This document shows positions 20,535 through 30,350 of a DNA stretch of 64,000 bases, in pieces. The position numbers were made by a program, and so were the translations under genes. Origin of the DNA: an uncultured Clostridia bacterium (lineage in GTDB: Bacteria; Bacillota; Clostridia; Oscillospirales; Acutalibacteraceae); NCBI GenBank assembly GCA_944384825.1, contig CALWUT010000018.1:124001-188000 (forward strand). Direction: 5' to 3'. The notes beneath the pieces are model-generated. The model worked only from the letters and a program-made list of their open reading frames with translations. It made no database searches and was not told the DNA's origin. Position 1 is the stretch's first letter; the number at the start of each line of letters is the position of its first letter.

Positions 20535-21441
20535 TTTCTTTCCCCTCCTGCATAAGTTTTATAAAATAATCTTCATAACTTCCTTCTTCTTTAGAAATGG
20601 ATTCTACTATAATATCATTATTTGCTAAAACTGAATTCACCTCTACTGACCTATCCGACGAATCATATATGTATATGATATTCCCATCTACTTTTAAATC
20701 AAAAATTTCAAGTTCATTATTTAAAATTTCAGTAGCTTTTTTCGGATTATTAACCGTAAGTTTGGTAAACGGGCGAACTTGACGTTGTAATTCCTCATTC
20801 GTTATTTGTGATACAAGCTTTCCTTCGTTTATAACTCCATATGAAGTACACATCTTTGAAAGCTCACCAAGAATATGACTGGATATTAAAACAGTTATAC
20901 CCACTTCTTGATTAAGCTTAATAATTAATTCTCTTATTTCTCTTATTCCTGTAGGATCTAGACCATTGATGGGTTCATCTAAAATTAAGAATTCAGGGTC
21001 TCCAACAAGTGCTAAAGCTATTCCAAGACGCTGTTTCATTCCTAAAGAAAAATTTTTTGCTTTTTTATTTTCAGCTTCTGAAAGTCCTACTACTTTTAAA
21101 AGCTCATCTGTAACAGTAGCATCTTGTACGCCTTTCGTTATTCTTTGAACTTCTATATTTTGCCGAGCAGTCATGTAAGGATAAAATGCCGGATTTTCTA
21201 TAACCACTCCAATTTTTTTTCTTCCTTCTTTTAAACTTAAATCTCCAAATAACTTTATATCTCCTGCAGTAGGTTTGATAAGTCCGGCGATCAGCTTTAT
21301 AGCAGTAGTTTTACCTGCTCCGTTTTTTCCTATAAATCCATAAATATCAGACTTTCGAATTTTCAAGCTCACATTATCTAAAGCCTTTTTTCGACCATAA
21401 GTTTTAGTTAAATTATTGGTCTCAAGAATATACTCACTCAT
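20527..21441 (-). CDS. ABC transporter ATP-binding protein (BcrA-like)
   Basis: 304 residues. Walker A is GKNGAGKTTAIK, the signature FSLGMKQRLGIALAL, Walker B ILDEPINGLDP and the H-loop is ISSHIL. The C-terminal 80 residues are the extra domain common in drug or peptide exporters of the BcrA/CcmA group. I start at the ATG at 21441, six bases after AGGAGG; an ATG two codons upstream is an alternative. It pairs with the permease downstream. Confidence 0.9.
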   Translation of the reverse strand: MSEYILETNNLTKTYGRKKALDNVSLKIRKSDIYGFIGKNGAGKTTAIKLIAGLIKPTAGDIKLFGDLSLKEGRKKIGVVIENPAFYPYMTARQNIEVQRITKGVQDATVTDELLKVVGLSEAENKKAKNFSLGMKQRLGIALALVGDPEFLILDEPINGLDPTGIREIRELIIKLNQEVGITVLISSHILGELSKMCTSYGVINEGKLVSQITNEELQRQVRPFTKLTVNNPKKATEILNNELEIFDLKVDGNIIYIYDSSDRSVEVNSVLANNDIIVESISKEEGSYEDYFIKLMQEGKEIA

Positions 21442-21546
21442 AAACATCCTCCTAAAATTCCCTTATATTACCTTCTGCTTGGCTCTTTAATTTTATAATT
21501 ATTAAACGTTATAGTCAAGAAAAATTTAAAGTCATTCTAGAACTTC

Positions 21547-22932
21547 CTATATTATTTTATCATTTTTAAATCTATTATATATATTTTTAACCATTTCCGC
21601 AGCTATAGGCCCAGCTGATTTTATTCCAAAGTCTCCATTTTCAACTATTACTACAAACGCTATAGGAAAAGATTTATCATATGAAAAACCTACCATCCAA
21701 CCATGAGGAAATTTATTATTTCCAACTTCAGCAGTACCGGTCTTTGCACACATCGGAATTCCTGAAAATTTAGAATCTCCATAGCTATTTTTCATAGTAT
21801 ATCTCATCATTTCTTTTACCTTATCTGCACTTTCTGTATTTAAAAATTTAGTTAAACCCGGAGATTTAAGCTTAGTTTCTGAAAAGTAGGAATTCATCTT
21901 CATAGACTTTACTATATATGGTTCTACACAAATCCCTCCGTTAGCGATTGCTCCCATAATTTTAAGCATATGTATGGGATTCAATTTATCAGTATACTGA
22001 CCTATTCCCGACCATCCTAGTCCTCCCGAAGACGAATTAGAAACATTGTACGAACTAGCAGACAGCTCTAATTTATCAAATGGTAACTTACTGTTAAATC
22101 CAAATTGATTCATTTTTTCAGTCATTTTTTCTTTTCCTAGCTCTAACGCTATATCCGAAAAAGCAATATCACAAGATTTACAAAGTGCTTCTTTCAAATT
22201 TATCTTTCCATGATTTTTCATACAGACTATTTTTTCCCCATCAACCAACTTTATCTTATTACAGCTAAAACTTCTCTTATCTGCATCTTTAATTAAGTCT
22301 AAAGCAGCTAAAGCAGTAAATATCTTAAATACAGAACCTGGTGTATAAGAACTAGAAATAGCTCTATTTAAATAAACTCCTTCGTATTTGTCATCATTTT
22401 TCAAAATAGGTCTATTCATTACGTCATATGTAGGTAAGCTAACCATACAAATAATTTCGCCGTTCAAATAATTATAAGCTAATGCAGTACCTTTTTTATC
22501 CTTAAAGCTTTCACTCGCTTTACTGCATATTTTACTATCCAGCGTAAGAGTCAAATCTTGACTAAATCCTAATAAACTTGGCATGCCAAATCCAGTTACA
22601 TAGTTATAACCAAATAATTCTGATTTGTAAAGACTCTGAATTGAAGTAGGTATAAATGCACATCCATCTCCAACAACATGAAGTAAGGCTTTCCTGATTT
22701 TTTCATTATCGCTGTATTTTCTTTTCCTATTTTCAGTCTCCGCAAGTATTAATCCAGATCTATCAAGTATTTTCCCTTGCGAAATTATACCTTGTGAAAG
22801 GTGACGATTTACTGAAGAAAACGCCCAGTCCTTGTTTTTCATTAAAAATTCGTATACAAAAAATCCTGTTCCAATAAAAAATAAAAATATAATAAAATAT
22901 AATACGATTGATCTCATTCGCATAATCCTCAT
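21547..22932 (-). CDS. Penicillin-binding protein, transpeptidase (class B)
   Basis: 461 residues: one N-terminal membrane helix (about 8-28), a short pedestal and a transpeptidase domain. The active-site motifs are SVFK (Ser200, Lys203), SCD (253-255, in place of the usual SxN) and KTGT (397-400). It cross-links peptidoglycan outside the membrane and is expected to work with the SEDS glycosyltransferase encoded just upstream, whose stop overlaps this ATG by four bases. The overall form resembles actinobacterial PbpA and clostridial homologues, smaller than typical FtsI/SpoVD. I cannot tell elongation from division use. Confidence 0.92.
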   Translation of the reverse strand: MRIMRMRSIVLYFIIFLFFIGTGFFVYEFLMKNKDWAFSSVNRHLSQGIISQGKILDRSGLILAETENRKRKYSDNEKIRKALLHVVGDGCAFIPTSIQSLYKSELFGYNYVTGFGMPSLLGFSQDLTLTLDSKICSKASESFKDKKGTALAYNYLNGEIICMVSLPTYDVMNRPILKNDDKYEGVYLNRAISSSYTPGSVFKIFTALAALDLIKDADKRSFSCNKIKLVDGEKIVCMKNHGKINLKEALCKSCDIAFSDIALELGKEKMTEKMNQFGFNSKLPFDKLELSASSYNVSNSSSGGLGWSGIGQYTDKLNPIHMLKIMGAIANGGICVEPYIVKSMKMNSYFSETKLKSPGLTKFLNTESADKVKEMMRYTMKNSYGDSKFSGIPMCAKTGTAEVGNNKFPHGWMVGFSYDKSFPIAFVVIVENGDFGIKSAGPIAAEMVKNIYNRFKNDKII

Positions 22933-24578
22933 TTTAGTCTTTCCTTTCCCTTAAAACTTACTTTATATCTTCTGATACTGTATGTATGCTCGTCCGCTGC
23001 TTTTATAAAAGCAAGTAATCCCCATGTAGATATTAAACTTGAACCCCCCAAGCTTACAAAGGGAAAAGTGACTCCTGTAAGCGGGAAAATATCTATACTT
23101 CCGAAGACATTCATCATCATTTGAAAAAGTATAATTGCTGCCGCTGCACATGAAGATATAGAGTAAAAAGTTGAACGACTTCTAAGACTGCATAGCCTAG
23201 CATAAATTCCAGCAATCCCAATTGATATAATAACTAAAATACTCAAAATTAACCCCCATTCTTCACATAGCATTCCGAATACTAGATCACTTGGTGCAGC
23301 AAATATGTACTTCAGGCACCCTTTTCCAATCCCCATTCCTAAAAGTCCACCGCTTGCTGAGTAAGCTAATACTCTTGTCTGCTGATAACCTATATCATTA
23401 GCATGCTCCCACACATGACGCCAAGCTGCAAATCTATTAACTACATAAGGTTTAAAGTTTAAAATAAAAGTCAAACCTATTCCCGCTGATACTAAGGTTA
23501 GAAATATAGTTCTAACACTTCCTGATCTCATGAATGCAATCACTATAAAAGCTACAAAAAATATACAAGCAGTTCCAAAGTCCCCCATTATGAAAAGCGC
23601 ACCCATACAAATACATGAAAAGAGTATAAAACCTGCTAAATTTTTTGAAGTCTGCAGACCATAAAGTGTAGAAGCCCCAAAAAATACAAACATTACTTTT
23701 ACAAATTCCGAAGGTTGCAAGGAAACATTCCCCAAATTTATCCAGTTTTGAGAACCATTTTTAACTTGACCAAAAAAAAGATTTATTCCTAAAAGTATAA
23801 CAGCTAAGACAGCTATATAAATCCGACATTTCATGGCAAAATCCGGATTCTTTATAAAAAATGTAATGAAACTGAAGAAAATCACTCCTATAGCAAGCGC
23901 GAAAAGTTGAGTGAATGCACTTGAGGAACTGACTGAATAGGAATTTATAATTCCGATTCCACTTAAAAATAGTCCCAAAATCTCCAATTCAAAATTTGAT
24001 CTTCGAAACACAAATCTAAAAATAAAATAATAAATCCACGAAATTCCTACAATTACTCCTAAAAAAATTAAAGGCTCTTTATTCCATTTTTCTTCAAAAT
24101 AGCTTAACCGAAGTGAAGCAAGTAAATGAAATATATTCGTAATCAATATCATAAAAACAGTAGATATGTCTTTAATTTCTAATCTCTTTTTTCTTCTTTT
24201 ATTTCGGTTGAAAGAATTAGGTTCTCCCTTTTTTAAGATTAATTCTCTGTCGCCTATTTTTAAAATATCTCCTACTAAAACCTTTTCGGATTTTTCTATA
24301 CGTTTCCCATTTAAAAATACTCCCGTTTTAGAATTTGTATCTGCTATAAACCAACCATCATCTCTTCTGTAAAGTACTGCATGGTTACGTGACACTAAAG
24401 GACTATCTATTATTACATCACAATGCTTATGTCTACCAATAGAATTTTCCCAGTACCAAATAGGTATTAAACTACAACTTGAAACATCATAAAGAGTTAT
24501 TAGCTTTCTAGTATCACTAAGTTTACTAAATAAAGAATAAAAACAAAAATAAAGAATTAGTATAGCTATTAAAGGCAA
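22929..24578 (-). CDS. FHA-domain SEDS protein (FtsW/RodA family)
   Basis: At least 549 residues. One N-terminal membrane helix is followed by a cytoplasmic forkhead-associated domain (IGRHKHCDVII, SRNHAVLYR, NSKTGVFLNGKR; about residues 47-115) and then a ten-helix SEDS peptidoglycan polymerase (GSQNWINLGNVSLQPSEF, PLTGVTFPFVSLGGSS). FHA domains bind phosphothreonine, so control by a Ser/Thr kinase is likely. The TTG at 24578 has no Shine-Dalgarno. The frame is open another 48 bases and would add a better first helix (INSFILIFLYLIQ) from an ATT at 24626, which sits eight bases after AAAGGAAG. The true start may therefore be a rare AUU. It forms an operon with the PBP. Confidence 0.9.
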   Translation of the reverse strand: MPLIAILILYFCFYSLFSKLSDTRKLITLYDVSSCSLIPIWYWENSIGRHKHCDVIIDSPLVSRNHAVLYRRDDGWFIADTNSKTGVFLNGKRIEKSEKVLVGDILKIGDRELILKKGEPNSFNRNKRRKKRLEIKDISTVFMILITNIFHLLASLRLSYFEEKWNKEPLIFLGVIVGISWIYYFIFRFVFRRSNFELEILGLFLSGIGIINSYSVSSSSAFTQLFALAIGVIFFSFITFFIKNPDFAMKCRIYIAVLAVILLGINLFFGQVKNGSQNWINLGNVSLQPSEFVKVMFVFFGASTLYGLQTSKNLAGFILFSCICMGALFIMGDFGTACIFFVAFIVIAFMRSGSVRTIFLTLVSAGIGLTFILNFKPYVVNRFAAWRHVWEHANDIGYQQTRVLAYSASGGLLGMGIGKGCLKYIFAAPSDLVFGMLCEEWGLILSILVIISIGIAGIYARLCSLRSRSTFYSISSCAAAAIILFQMMMNVFGSIDIFPLTGVTFPFVSLGGSSLISTWGLLAFIKAADEHTYSIRRYKVSFKGKERLK

Positions 24579-24643
24579 AATTACTTGAATTAAATAAAGA
24601 AATATTAAAATAAATGAATTAATAATTTAAGCCACTTCCTTTA

Positions 24644-26242
24644 TTAGCTCATTTTTGACTTTCCAATAAGAGATTTAGCCTTTGAAAATAATTGTTTAAA
24701 TTCCGAAGTCCGACAAAAAAATAATATATTTAAAACATTCGGAATTACAAGGCAAATAATAAAATTTACAAAAATTTGAGATATATATTCTGCGCTTCTT
24801 TCATTAATAGAAAAATCTATTAAATACTTAACTAAATAAGTTTTAAAATTTTCTATAATCATTATCCTATTGCATGATATATATGATAAATAAGCATATC
24901 CAGCAGTCATAACCATATAAAGAACAAACTTATAATGATATGATTTTACCTCTTTTCTAAAAACCATGTTGTATACTAAATATGGCTGCGTCCAATGAGA
25001 AGCGGAAAAAAGCCCTATTATATTTCCAAGCATTACTCCGGAAATTCCTAAAGGTTTTACAAGTAAAAATGAACTTAAAATTGTAACCGCTGCTCCTAAC
25101 ATAGCTGGATATTTGTCTGGGTCATATATACCAGCTCCAATTTTAGCCATACTGATGGACTGTCTAATTCCGTATATATATAAATAACCGGCAATAAAGA
25201 CAGTTGTCCACATATTAAACGCAGACCCAGAGCCTGTCCATAACTCGATAAAAGGTGTAATCACGCAAATAAATGCACTTATAATGAAAGAATAAAGTAA
25301 AAAGTTTAAAAAATATAAAGCATTAAAATTATCATAAATTTTAGTTCTACTCTTGGCAGTATTAAGTAAATTTCCAAAGCTCGCTAATATACCATTAAAA
25401 ATTTCATTAGTAATAGTGGTAATAGCCATTACTATAAGAGTGTAGTTGTAATAAACTCCATTTTCCTTCAACCCTACGCCATAAACTATTATTAAGCTCG
25501 AAGCACTTGTAGATCCAAACCCTGCTACTTTATGAAAAAGCATCGCTTTTATATTTTTAAAAAGATCTCTTTTTTCTATTTCCGGTAAAGAATCTTTGTT
25601 TTTAAGATTTATAAAACTATAATTCTTATCAAACCTATAAGAAATTAATATATTTTCAAGCAATCTAAAAAAAATTTTACATATTAAATATCCTTCAAAT
25701 GACCCAAAAAGTTGAAGCACAGCTATTTGTGAGCCAAACATTAAAACTTGTCCACAAATATGAATTAAATTGTTGACATAATTTTTTTGATCAGCAATAA
25801 ACATGGATCGCTTATGTGAAAATAAATAAGACGCAGCTACGTCTAAAACATATAAAACAAAAATCTCCGAAAGCCATATCTTTGGAAAATCTTCTTTAAT
25901 AGGTTGAACGACAAAATACGATGCTATAAGTCCACAGGTTATTACTAAACTGGAAATTATAATATAAGACTTTCTTAAAAAACATAAAATTACTGAAACT
26001 TGATTCCAATCTTTTTGAGCAATCGGTTTATAAAGTTTATATACAATTCCAACTCCTAACCCCATTTCAACAATTGCAAGCGCTGAAACTACATTGAGAA
26101 ATGCTCCCTCAATACCCACAAGTTCCAATCCAAGAACCTGTGCAAACATTTTTCGAGTTATAAATGAACCTACCATTATTATTCCATATGATACACAACT
26201 TACAATAATATTCTTAATTGAATTTTTAGTCCTCATATTCAC
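24644..26242 (-). CDS. Polysaccharide flippase (Wzx/MATE-like)
   Basis: 532 residues with about 14 predicted membrane helices. It starts MNMRTKNSIKNIIVSCVSYG, as in Wzx/RfbX-type transporters that flip lipid-linked repeat units to the outer face. NFIICLVIPNVLNILFFCRT forms the last helices. The start is a GTG at 26242, shortly after AGGATG; an ATG two codons further in is possible. It is the last gene of the polysaccharide cluster, downstream of the Wzz-like and kinase-like genes. Confidence 0.85.
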   Translation of the reverse strand: MNMRTKNSIKNIIVSCVSYGIIMVGSFITRKMFAQVLGLELVGIEGAFLNVVSALAIVEMGLGVGIVYKLYKPIAQKDWNQVSVILCFLRKSYIIISSLVITCGLIASYFVVQPIKEDFPKIWLSEIFVLYVLDVAASYLFSHKRSMFIADQKNYVNNLIHICGQVLMFGSQIAVLQLFGSFEGYLICKIFFRLLENILISYRFDKNYSFINLKNKDSLPEIEKRDLFKNIKAMLFHKVAGFGSTSASSLIIVYGVGLKENGVYYNYTLIVMAITTITNEIFNGILASFGNLLNTAKSRTKIYDNFNALYFLNFLLYSFIISAFICVITPFIELWTGSGSAFNMWTTVFIAGYLYIYGIRQSISMAKIGAGIYDPDKYPAMLGAAVTILSSFLLVKPLGISGVMLGNIIGLFSASHWTQPYLVYNMVFRKEVKSYHYKFVLYMVMTAGYAYLSYISCNRIMIIENFKTYLVKYLIDFSINERSAEYISQIFVNFIICLVIPNVLNILFFCRTSEFKQLFSKAKSLIGKSKMS

Positions 26243-26282
26243 TTTTTCATCCTATTAAAATATTATAATTTCTCAATTTATA

Positions 26283-26810
26283 TTAAACAACTGTTATTAC
26301 ACCATTAGGAATAATTCCAGAGTTTTTTAGATATAAAATAGTCTCTTCATAATTTGAATAATAGCAGTACATATACTTTTCAACTAATATGGTTTTATCA
26401 CAGACTTTTGTATATTCAAGTGCGTCTGCTTTAATAATGACAGAAGGAATTACTATTAAAATTAAATCATAGTTTTTGTGGTTTTCATTTACTATCTCCT
26501 TTAGTTCATTGGAAGTTAAATTATCAAATTTCAGCAGAGACTTGTCTTTAACATTAGATGCTTTAGAAATCACTTTATTTTCCGGTAGACAAGCTTGAAT
26601 TAATAAAATATCCAAACCTTTCTTGCTTATATGCTCACCTAAATTCCTTATAATTTTCAAGCATGAATCTATACTTAAACTTGAAGAAGTAAATGAAAAA
26701 ACTTTTTTCCCATCATTTTTATATGTGTTTATTAATGTATTGGCAACATATCTATACGACTCTTGCTTGTTACTTATAGAGTTTTGATTAAAAAATTTAA
26801 TAAAATTCAT
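26283..26810 (-). CDS. Degenerate BY-kinase-like (CpsD/CapB) protein without nucleotide-binding motifs
   Basis: 175 residues that follow the fold order of bacterial tyrosine kinases of capsule systems. KKVFSFTSSSLSIDSCLKII (36-55) stands where CpsD has the ITSSxPGEGKST Walker A, ILLIQACLPENK (68-79) where it has LLIDADLRxP, and YDLILIVIPSVIIKADAL (114-131) where it has the DTPPV..DA Walker B. The glycines, the P-loop lysine and the acidic residues are lost and no tyrosine tail is present, so it cannot bind ATP normally. It follows the Wzz-like gene by 36 bases, the place of a kinase partner. It may act as a non-catalytic scaffold. Homology is my reading of the pattern. Confidence 0.65.
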   Translation of the reverse strand: MNFIKFFNQNSISNKQESYRYVANTLINTYKNDGKKVFSFTSSSLSIDSCLKIIRNLGEHISKKGLDILLIQACLPENKVISKASNVKDKSLLKFDNLTSNELKEIVNENHKNYDLILIVIPSVIIKADALEYTKVCDKTILVEKYMYCYYSNYEETILYLKNSGIIPNGVITVV

Positions 26811-26846
26811 TTTTAAATTTCCTTTTCTATACTTACTTAAATTGTT

Positions 26847-27686
26847 TTACTCTATTATCTCTCCTAATATAGGAATATCATACTCACAAAAGTCTGACTT
26901 CCTATTCATGGTAGGATTAACAAATGAAATCCATATTAACAATAATATCAATAGAAGAGTTAACCCAACTAATGGAATAAATAAATTTTTCACTATAATT
27001 GATATAACATTCTTGAGTTTAGAAGACATGGAATTGTTTACATTCATTGAGGATAAAGAATTATTAGAATCATTATTGCCTTCAAGATTAGATGTAGGCT
27101 TTACTTCTTTTATAACTTCCATGGATTCTTCCAAGTCAGCATATTTTATATTTTTTCTTGCAACTTCATCAATATAATTTTTGCAAATTGACATTATAGA
27201 TTTAGCCAGTTCTCTTTGATAAGAAAAACTATATAAATTTATAATCATAGTATTTTTTTCTCTTTGAGCTTTGTAAATACTTTTAATAGCTTCAATATTT
27301 ATATCTTCAATTTCTTGATTTGGTAATATTAATTCTGTATTTTCAATAATATAGTCTTTAGAATAAATGGAAAATAAATTATTATAAATATAATTCGCAC
27401 ATTCGTCACTATTTATAATGGCCACAAAATCATCAGGTATGGAACGATAAAAATCTTGATCTAATTTTTCTCCTTTCATGCTCTCTACAATTGGTTGCAC
27501 AACGTAATGAACGGATGCAGCATATATTGATTCCCTATCAGATTTTCCGGTCTTGAGCGTACTTAATACGCTTTTTAACGACATAAAACCAAAAATTATA
27601 AAAAATATACAATTAAATATTAAAATAAGATATTTATTCTTTTTTAATACTATCCATATGTCTTTAAACCCAAAGTGTTCTGACAT
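26847..27686 (-). CDS. Wzz/CapA-like chain-length regulator
   Basis: 279 residues with two membrane helices, at about 18-37 (KYLILIFNCIFFIIFGFMSL) and 232-255, enclosing an extracytoplasmic domain, the layout of polysaccharide co-polymerases. The short cytoplasmic tail ends CEYDIPILGEIIE, resembling the proline/leucine-rich tails that contact the partner BY-kinase. It lies directly before the degenerate kinase-like gene and after the Wzy-like gene. Sequence similarity is weak; the call rests on topology and position. Confidence 0.7.
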   Translation of the reverse strand: MSEHFGFKDIWIVLKKNKYLILIFNCIFFIIFGFMSLKSVLSTLKTGKSDRESIYAASVHYVVQPIVESMKGEKLDQDFYRSIPDDFVAIINSDECANYIYNNLFSIYSKDYIIENTELILPNQEIEDINIEAIKSIYKAQREKNTMIINLYSFSYQRELAKSIMSICKNYIDEVARKNIKYADLEESMEVIKEVKPTSNLEGNNDSNNSLSSMNVNNSMSSKLKNVISIIVKNLFIPLVGLTLLLILLLIWISFVNPTMNRKSDFCEYDIPILGEIIE

Positions 27687-27816
27687 TATAATGCGGGCAA
27701 TACTGATAAAATCTATACGCTCTAACCCGCTTCCCGCCTTTCTAACTTACAAAATTTTTCTTTTCTTATTTTTAAATTATACTATAAAATTTAGATTGAA
27801 TAAACATACACAAAAT

Positions 27817-29328
27817 TTAAACTTCAGTCACCAACGACAAATGATTCTTCAAACTATAATTTTTCAAAAATAATTTTGCTCCTACAAAACATAAAATCAT
27901 TGGAATATAAAACTGAGCATATACACAAAAACTAATCCACATTAACGCCGAACTTCGCGGACAATAGTAAATGCCAGTTAATATGAGAAGAGCTAATGTT
28001 CTATATATGTATCCTTTCTTTAAAAAGAAATTGATAAACATAAAAGTACTTCCTAATATTAAGCTAAAAATTATGATTCCTAAATATCCCCAATCGGCAT
28101 AAGTATCAAGCAAATAAGAAGATCCCCATCCGTGTCCTGATAAAAAATAATCCTTGGCTGCTGTATAAGCTATTCTATTTGCCAAAAGATTACTATAAAG
28201 TCCTAAAATTTCATTCTGACCTACCCCTAAAGGTTTTGCACTCCATAAAATTTGAGCAATATTTCCATGAAGTACATAATCAAGAATTTCTCCAAAAGTA
28301 TAATTTACAAAACCCGTATATTTTATCTTAGGAATAGTTTTGTATCCAATTCTTAAAACATCAAACGATACTCCTTGCTTATAAAAAAAATCAACTATAA
28401 GGCCTATTACTCCACCAGGTTCAATCTTCTTACCTTCACGAATATAATTATAAGCTCCTAAAAAAGCTATCCCTACTGGACTTGCTAAAATCAGAATTAA
28501 TTTTTCCTTGAGTCCTAACCACTTTTCCTTGCTATCCATCATATCTCTAATAATGTAATAAACCATTACAAAAATTAGGTTTATAACTAACTTATATCTT
28601 CCACCAATTAAAAAATAAGGTAATGCAGATAAAATGTATAGTAACAAAGGTAGAAAAGCTTTTTTTTTCGAAGGTAACGAAGCTAAAAAAATACATAAAA
28701 AATATTTACACATTGAACCTATAATATTTATAAAAAAAGGCAGTTTACTATTAAACGAAACATATATCTCTTCGTAACTTCTCTTACTCATAAAAATCAA
28801 TTTTTCAAATTCTATACAAAAAAGAAATCCAATACTTAAATAAAAAAGAATAAGAGAAACTATTTCTAACTTGTTTCTATAATTATCCTTATAAATATAA
28901 TCTTTTTGAACACTCGTTAAATTTATTTCTTTAGTTTTTGAAATTTTCTCGCTAATTCTATTGCCTATCCAAAGGCATATCAAAGATATAAATAAACTAT
29001 TAAGAGAAAACAAATTTTCGTTTACCTCAAACTGAAACCACATACTTTTTCTAAATAAGTCTATTGTAGGTCTACTAATTAGAAAAACAAAAATTACTAA
29101 ATTAAAAATTAAAAATAAAATTCTTGATTTTAAATTTTCTAAACAATATAAAATGTTACATACCCAAAACACTAATATTCCAATTAACATAGTATTGTAC
29201 GAAGTATCTATTAGTCCTGATAAATATATAATAATAGAAGTTAATCTTAAAAAATATATCCCTAATTTATTTATAAAACGTGAACTTTTAGGTTTTATTT
29301 TTGAAATTTCTTTTATCATATAAAACAC
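27817..29328 (-). CDS. O-antigen/capsule polymerase-like membrane protein (Wzy)
   Basis: 503 residues with about 12 predicted membrane helices and one large external loop (FVNYTFGEILDYVLHGNIAQ to about LSGHGWGSSYLLDTYADWGY), typical of oligosaccharide repeat-unit polymerases. FLIGGRYKLVINLIFV resembles the O-antigen polymerase core. Wzy proteins diverge greatly, so topology and location between a glycosyltransferase and the Wzz-like gene carry the call. The start is given as GTG at 29328; an ATG three codons in is equally possible and the Shine-Dalgarno is weak. Confidence 0.75.
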   Translation of the reverse strand: MFYMIKEISKIKPKSSRFINKLGIYFLRLTSIIIYLSGLIDTSYNTMLIGILVFWVCNILYCLENLKSRILFLIFNLVIFVFLISRPTIDLFRKSMWFQFEVNENLFSLNSLFISLICLWIGNRISEKISKTKEINLTSVQKDYIYKDNYRNKLEIVSLILFYLSIGFLFCIEFEKLIFMSKRSYEEIYVSFNSKLPFFINIIGSMCKYFLCIFLASLPSKKKAFLPLLLYILSALPYFLIGGRYKLVINLIFVMVYYIIRDMMDSKEKWLGLKEKLILILASPVGIAFLGAYNYIREGKKIEPGGVIGLIVDFFYKQGVSFDVLRIGYKTIPKIKYTGFVNYTFGEILDYVLHGNIAQILWSAKPLGVGQNEILGLYSNLLANRIAYTAAKDYFLSGHGWGSSYLLDTYADWGYLGIIIFSLILGSTFMFINFFLKKGYIYRTLALLILTGIYYCPRSSALMWISFCVYAQFYIPMILCFVGAKLFLKNYSLKNHLSLVTEV

Positions 29329-29376
29329 TACTGCTTTCTTATATTTTGAACTATCATACTAATAAACCTATTACTT

Positions 29377-30336
29377 TTATTTAGAATTTTTAAAAACCAT
29401 CTTTCTATAAAATTTTTCTGAAATTATCAATAAGAGTAATCCTATCTTTCGTTTCAGACCAAAATAGGGATTGCAAAAGACTTTCATTTTATTTTCTTTT
29501 ATATAGTTAATTAATTTTATATAGTTAACGTCTTTTGAATTTACTCCTCCCAATATCATACGATCTATTACACACATATATGACCAAATATATCTATACT
29601 CAGCTGCCTGAATTAGAGTCGGAAACTTTTTTTTTGAAAATTCAAATACACTTTTTCCTGCTTCTATAATATCCATATCTTTTTGTGAAAACTTAGAAGC
29701 AGTAATGCTTCCCGGAGTTCTTACATAATTATATAAATTCCTTGGCGTATATACAATTTTATCCGCCAATGAACATACCTTGGGAGTAATAATTGTGTCT
29801 TCATATATCTTTCCTATAGGATATCTGATTTCATTAAATAATTCCTTTTTGTAAATTTTATTTACAGCATACATTGTAAGGTATTTACCTATAAAAAGAA
29901 GTTTTACAGCTTCGTATTTATCTAAAATTAATATTCCTTCATTATCATAAGATATAACTTCTTTATGAGGATGTATTTCCCTAACACCGCATACCGCAAC
30001 TTCCGCATTATTTTCTAAAATAAGATTATATAGAGTTTCATACATTTTTTCATCTATGTAATCATCAGAGTCTACGAACCCAATGTACTTTCCTACTGCA
30101 TGTTTCAACCCAGTATTTCTGGCTTCACTTACTCCTAGGTTTTTTTGATGAATTACTCTTATCCTACTATCATTTTTAGCATAATCTTCACAGATTTTTC
30201 CACTTAAGTCTACAGATCCATCATTAACTAAAATTAACTCAAAATCATTAAATGTTTGTCTGAGTATAGAACCAATACATTTCTCAAGCTTGCTTTCACT
30301 ATTGTACACAGGAACTATAATACTTATTACCGGCAT
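29377..30336 (-). CDS. Glycosyltransferase family 2
   Basis: 319 residues with a GT-A fold. VPVYNSESKLEKCIGSILRQ, ELILVNDGSVDLSG and the metal-binding GFVDSDDYID (DxD region near residue 95) are typical of family 2 enzymes. The substrate is unknown. It probably adds one sugar to the repeat unit made by this cluster. It begins with ATG 15 bases after the TarJ-like gene. Confidence 0.9.
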   Translation of the reverse strand: MPVISIIVPVYNSESKLEKCIGSILRQTFNDFELILVNDGSVDLSGKICEDYAKNDSRIRVIHQKNLGVSEARNTGLKHAVGKYIGFVDSDDYIDEKMYETLYNLILENNAEVAVCGVREIHPHKEVISYDNEGILILDKYEAVKLLFIGKYLTMYAVNKIYKKELFNEIRYPIGKIYEDTIITPKVCSLADKIVYTPRNLYNYVRTPGSITASKFSQKDMDIIEAGKSVFEFSKKKFPTLIQAAEYRYIWSYMCVIDRMILGGVNSKDVNYIKLINYIKENKMKVFCNPYFGLKRKIGLLLLIISEKFYRKMVFKNSK

Positions 30337-30350
30337 TAATCTCTACCACC

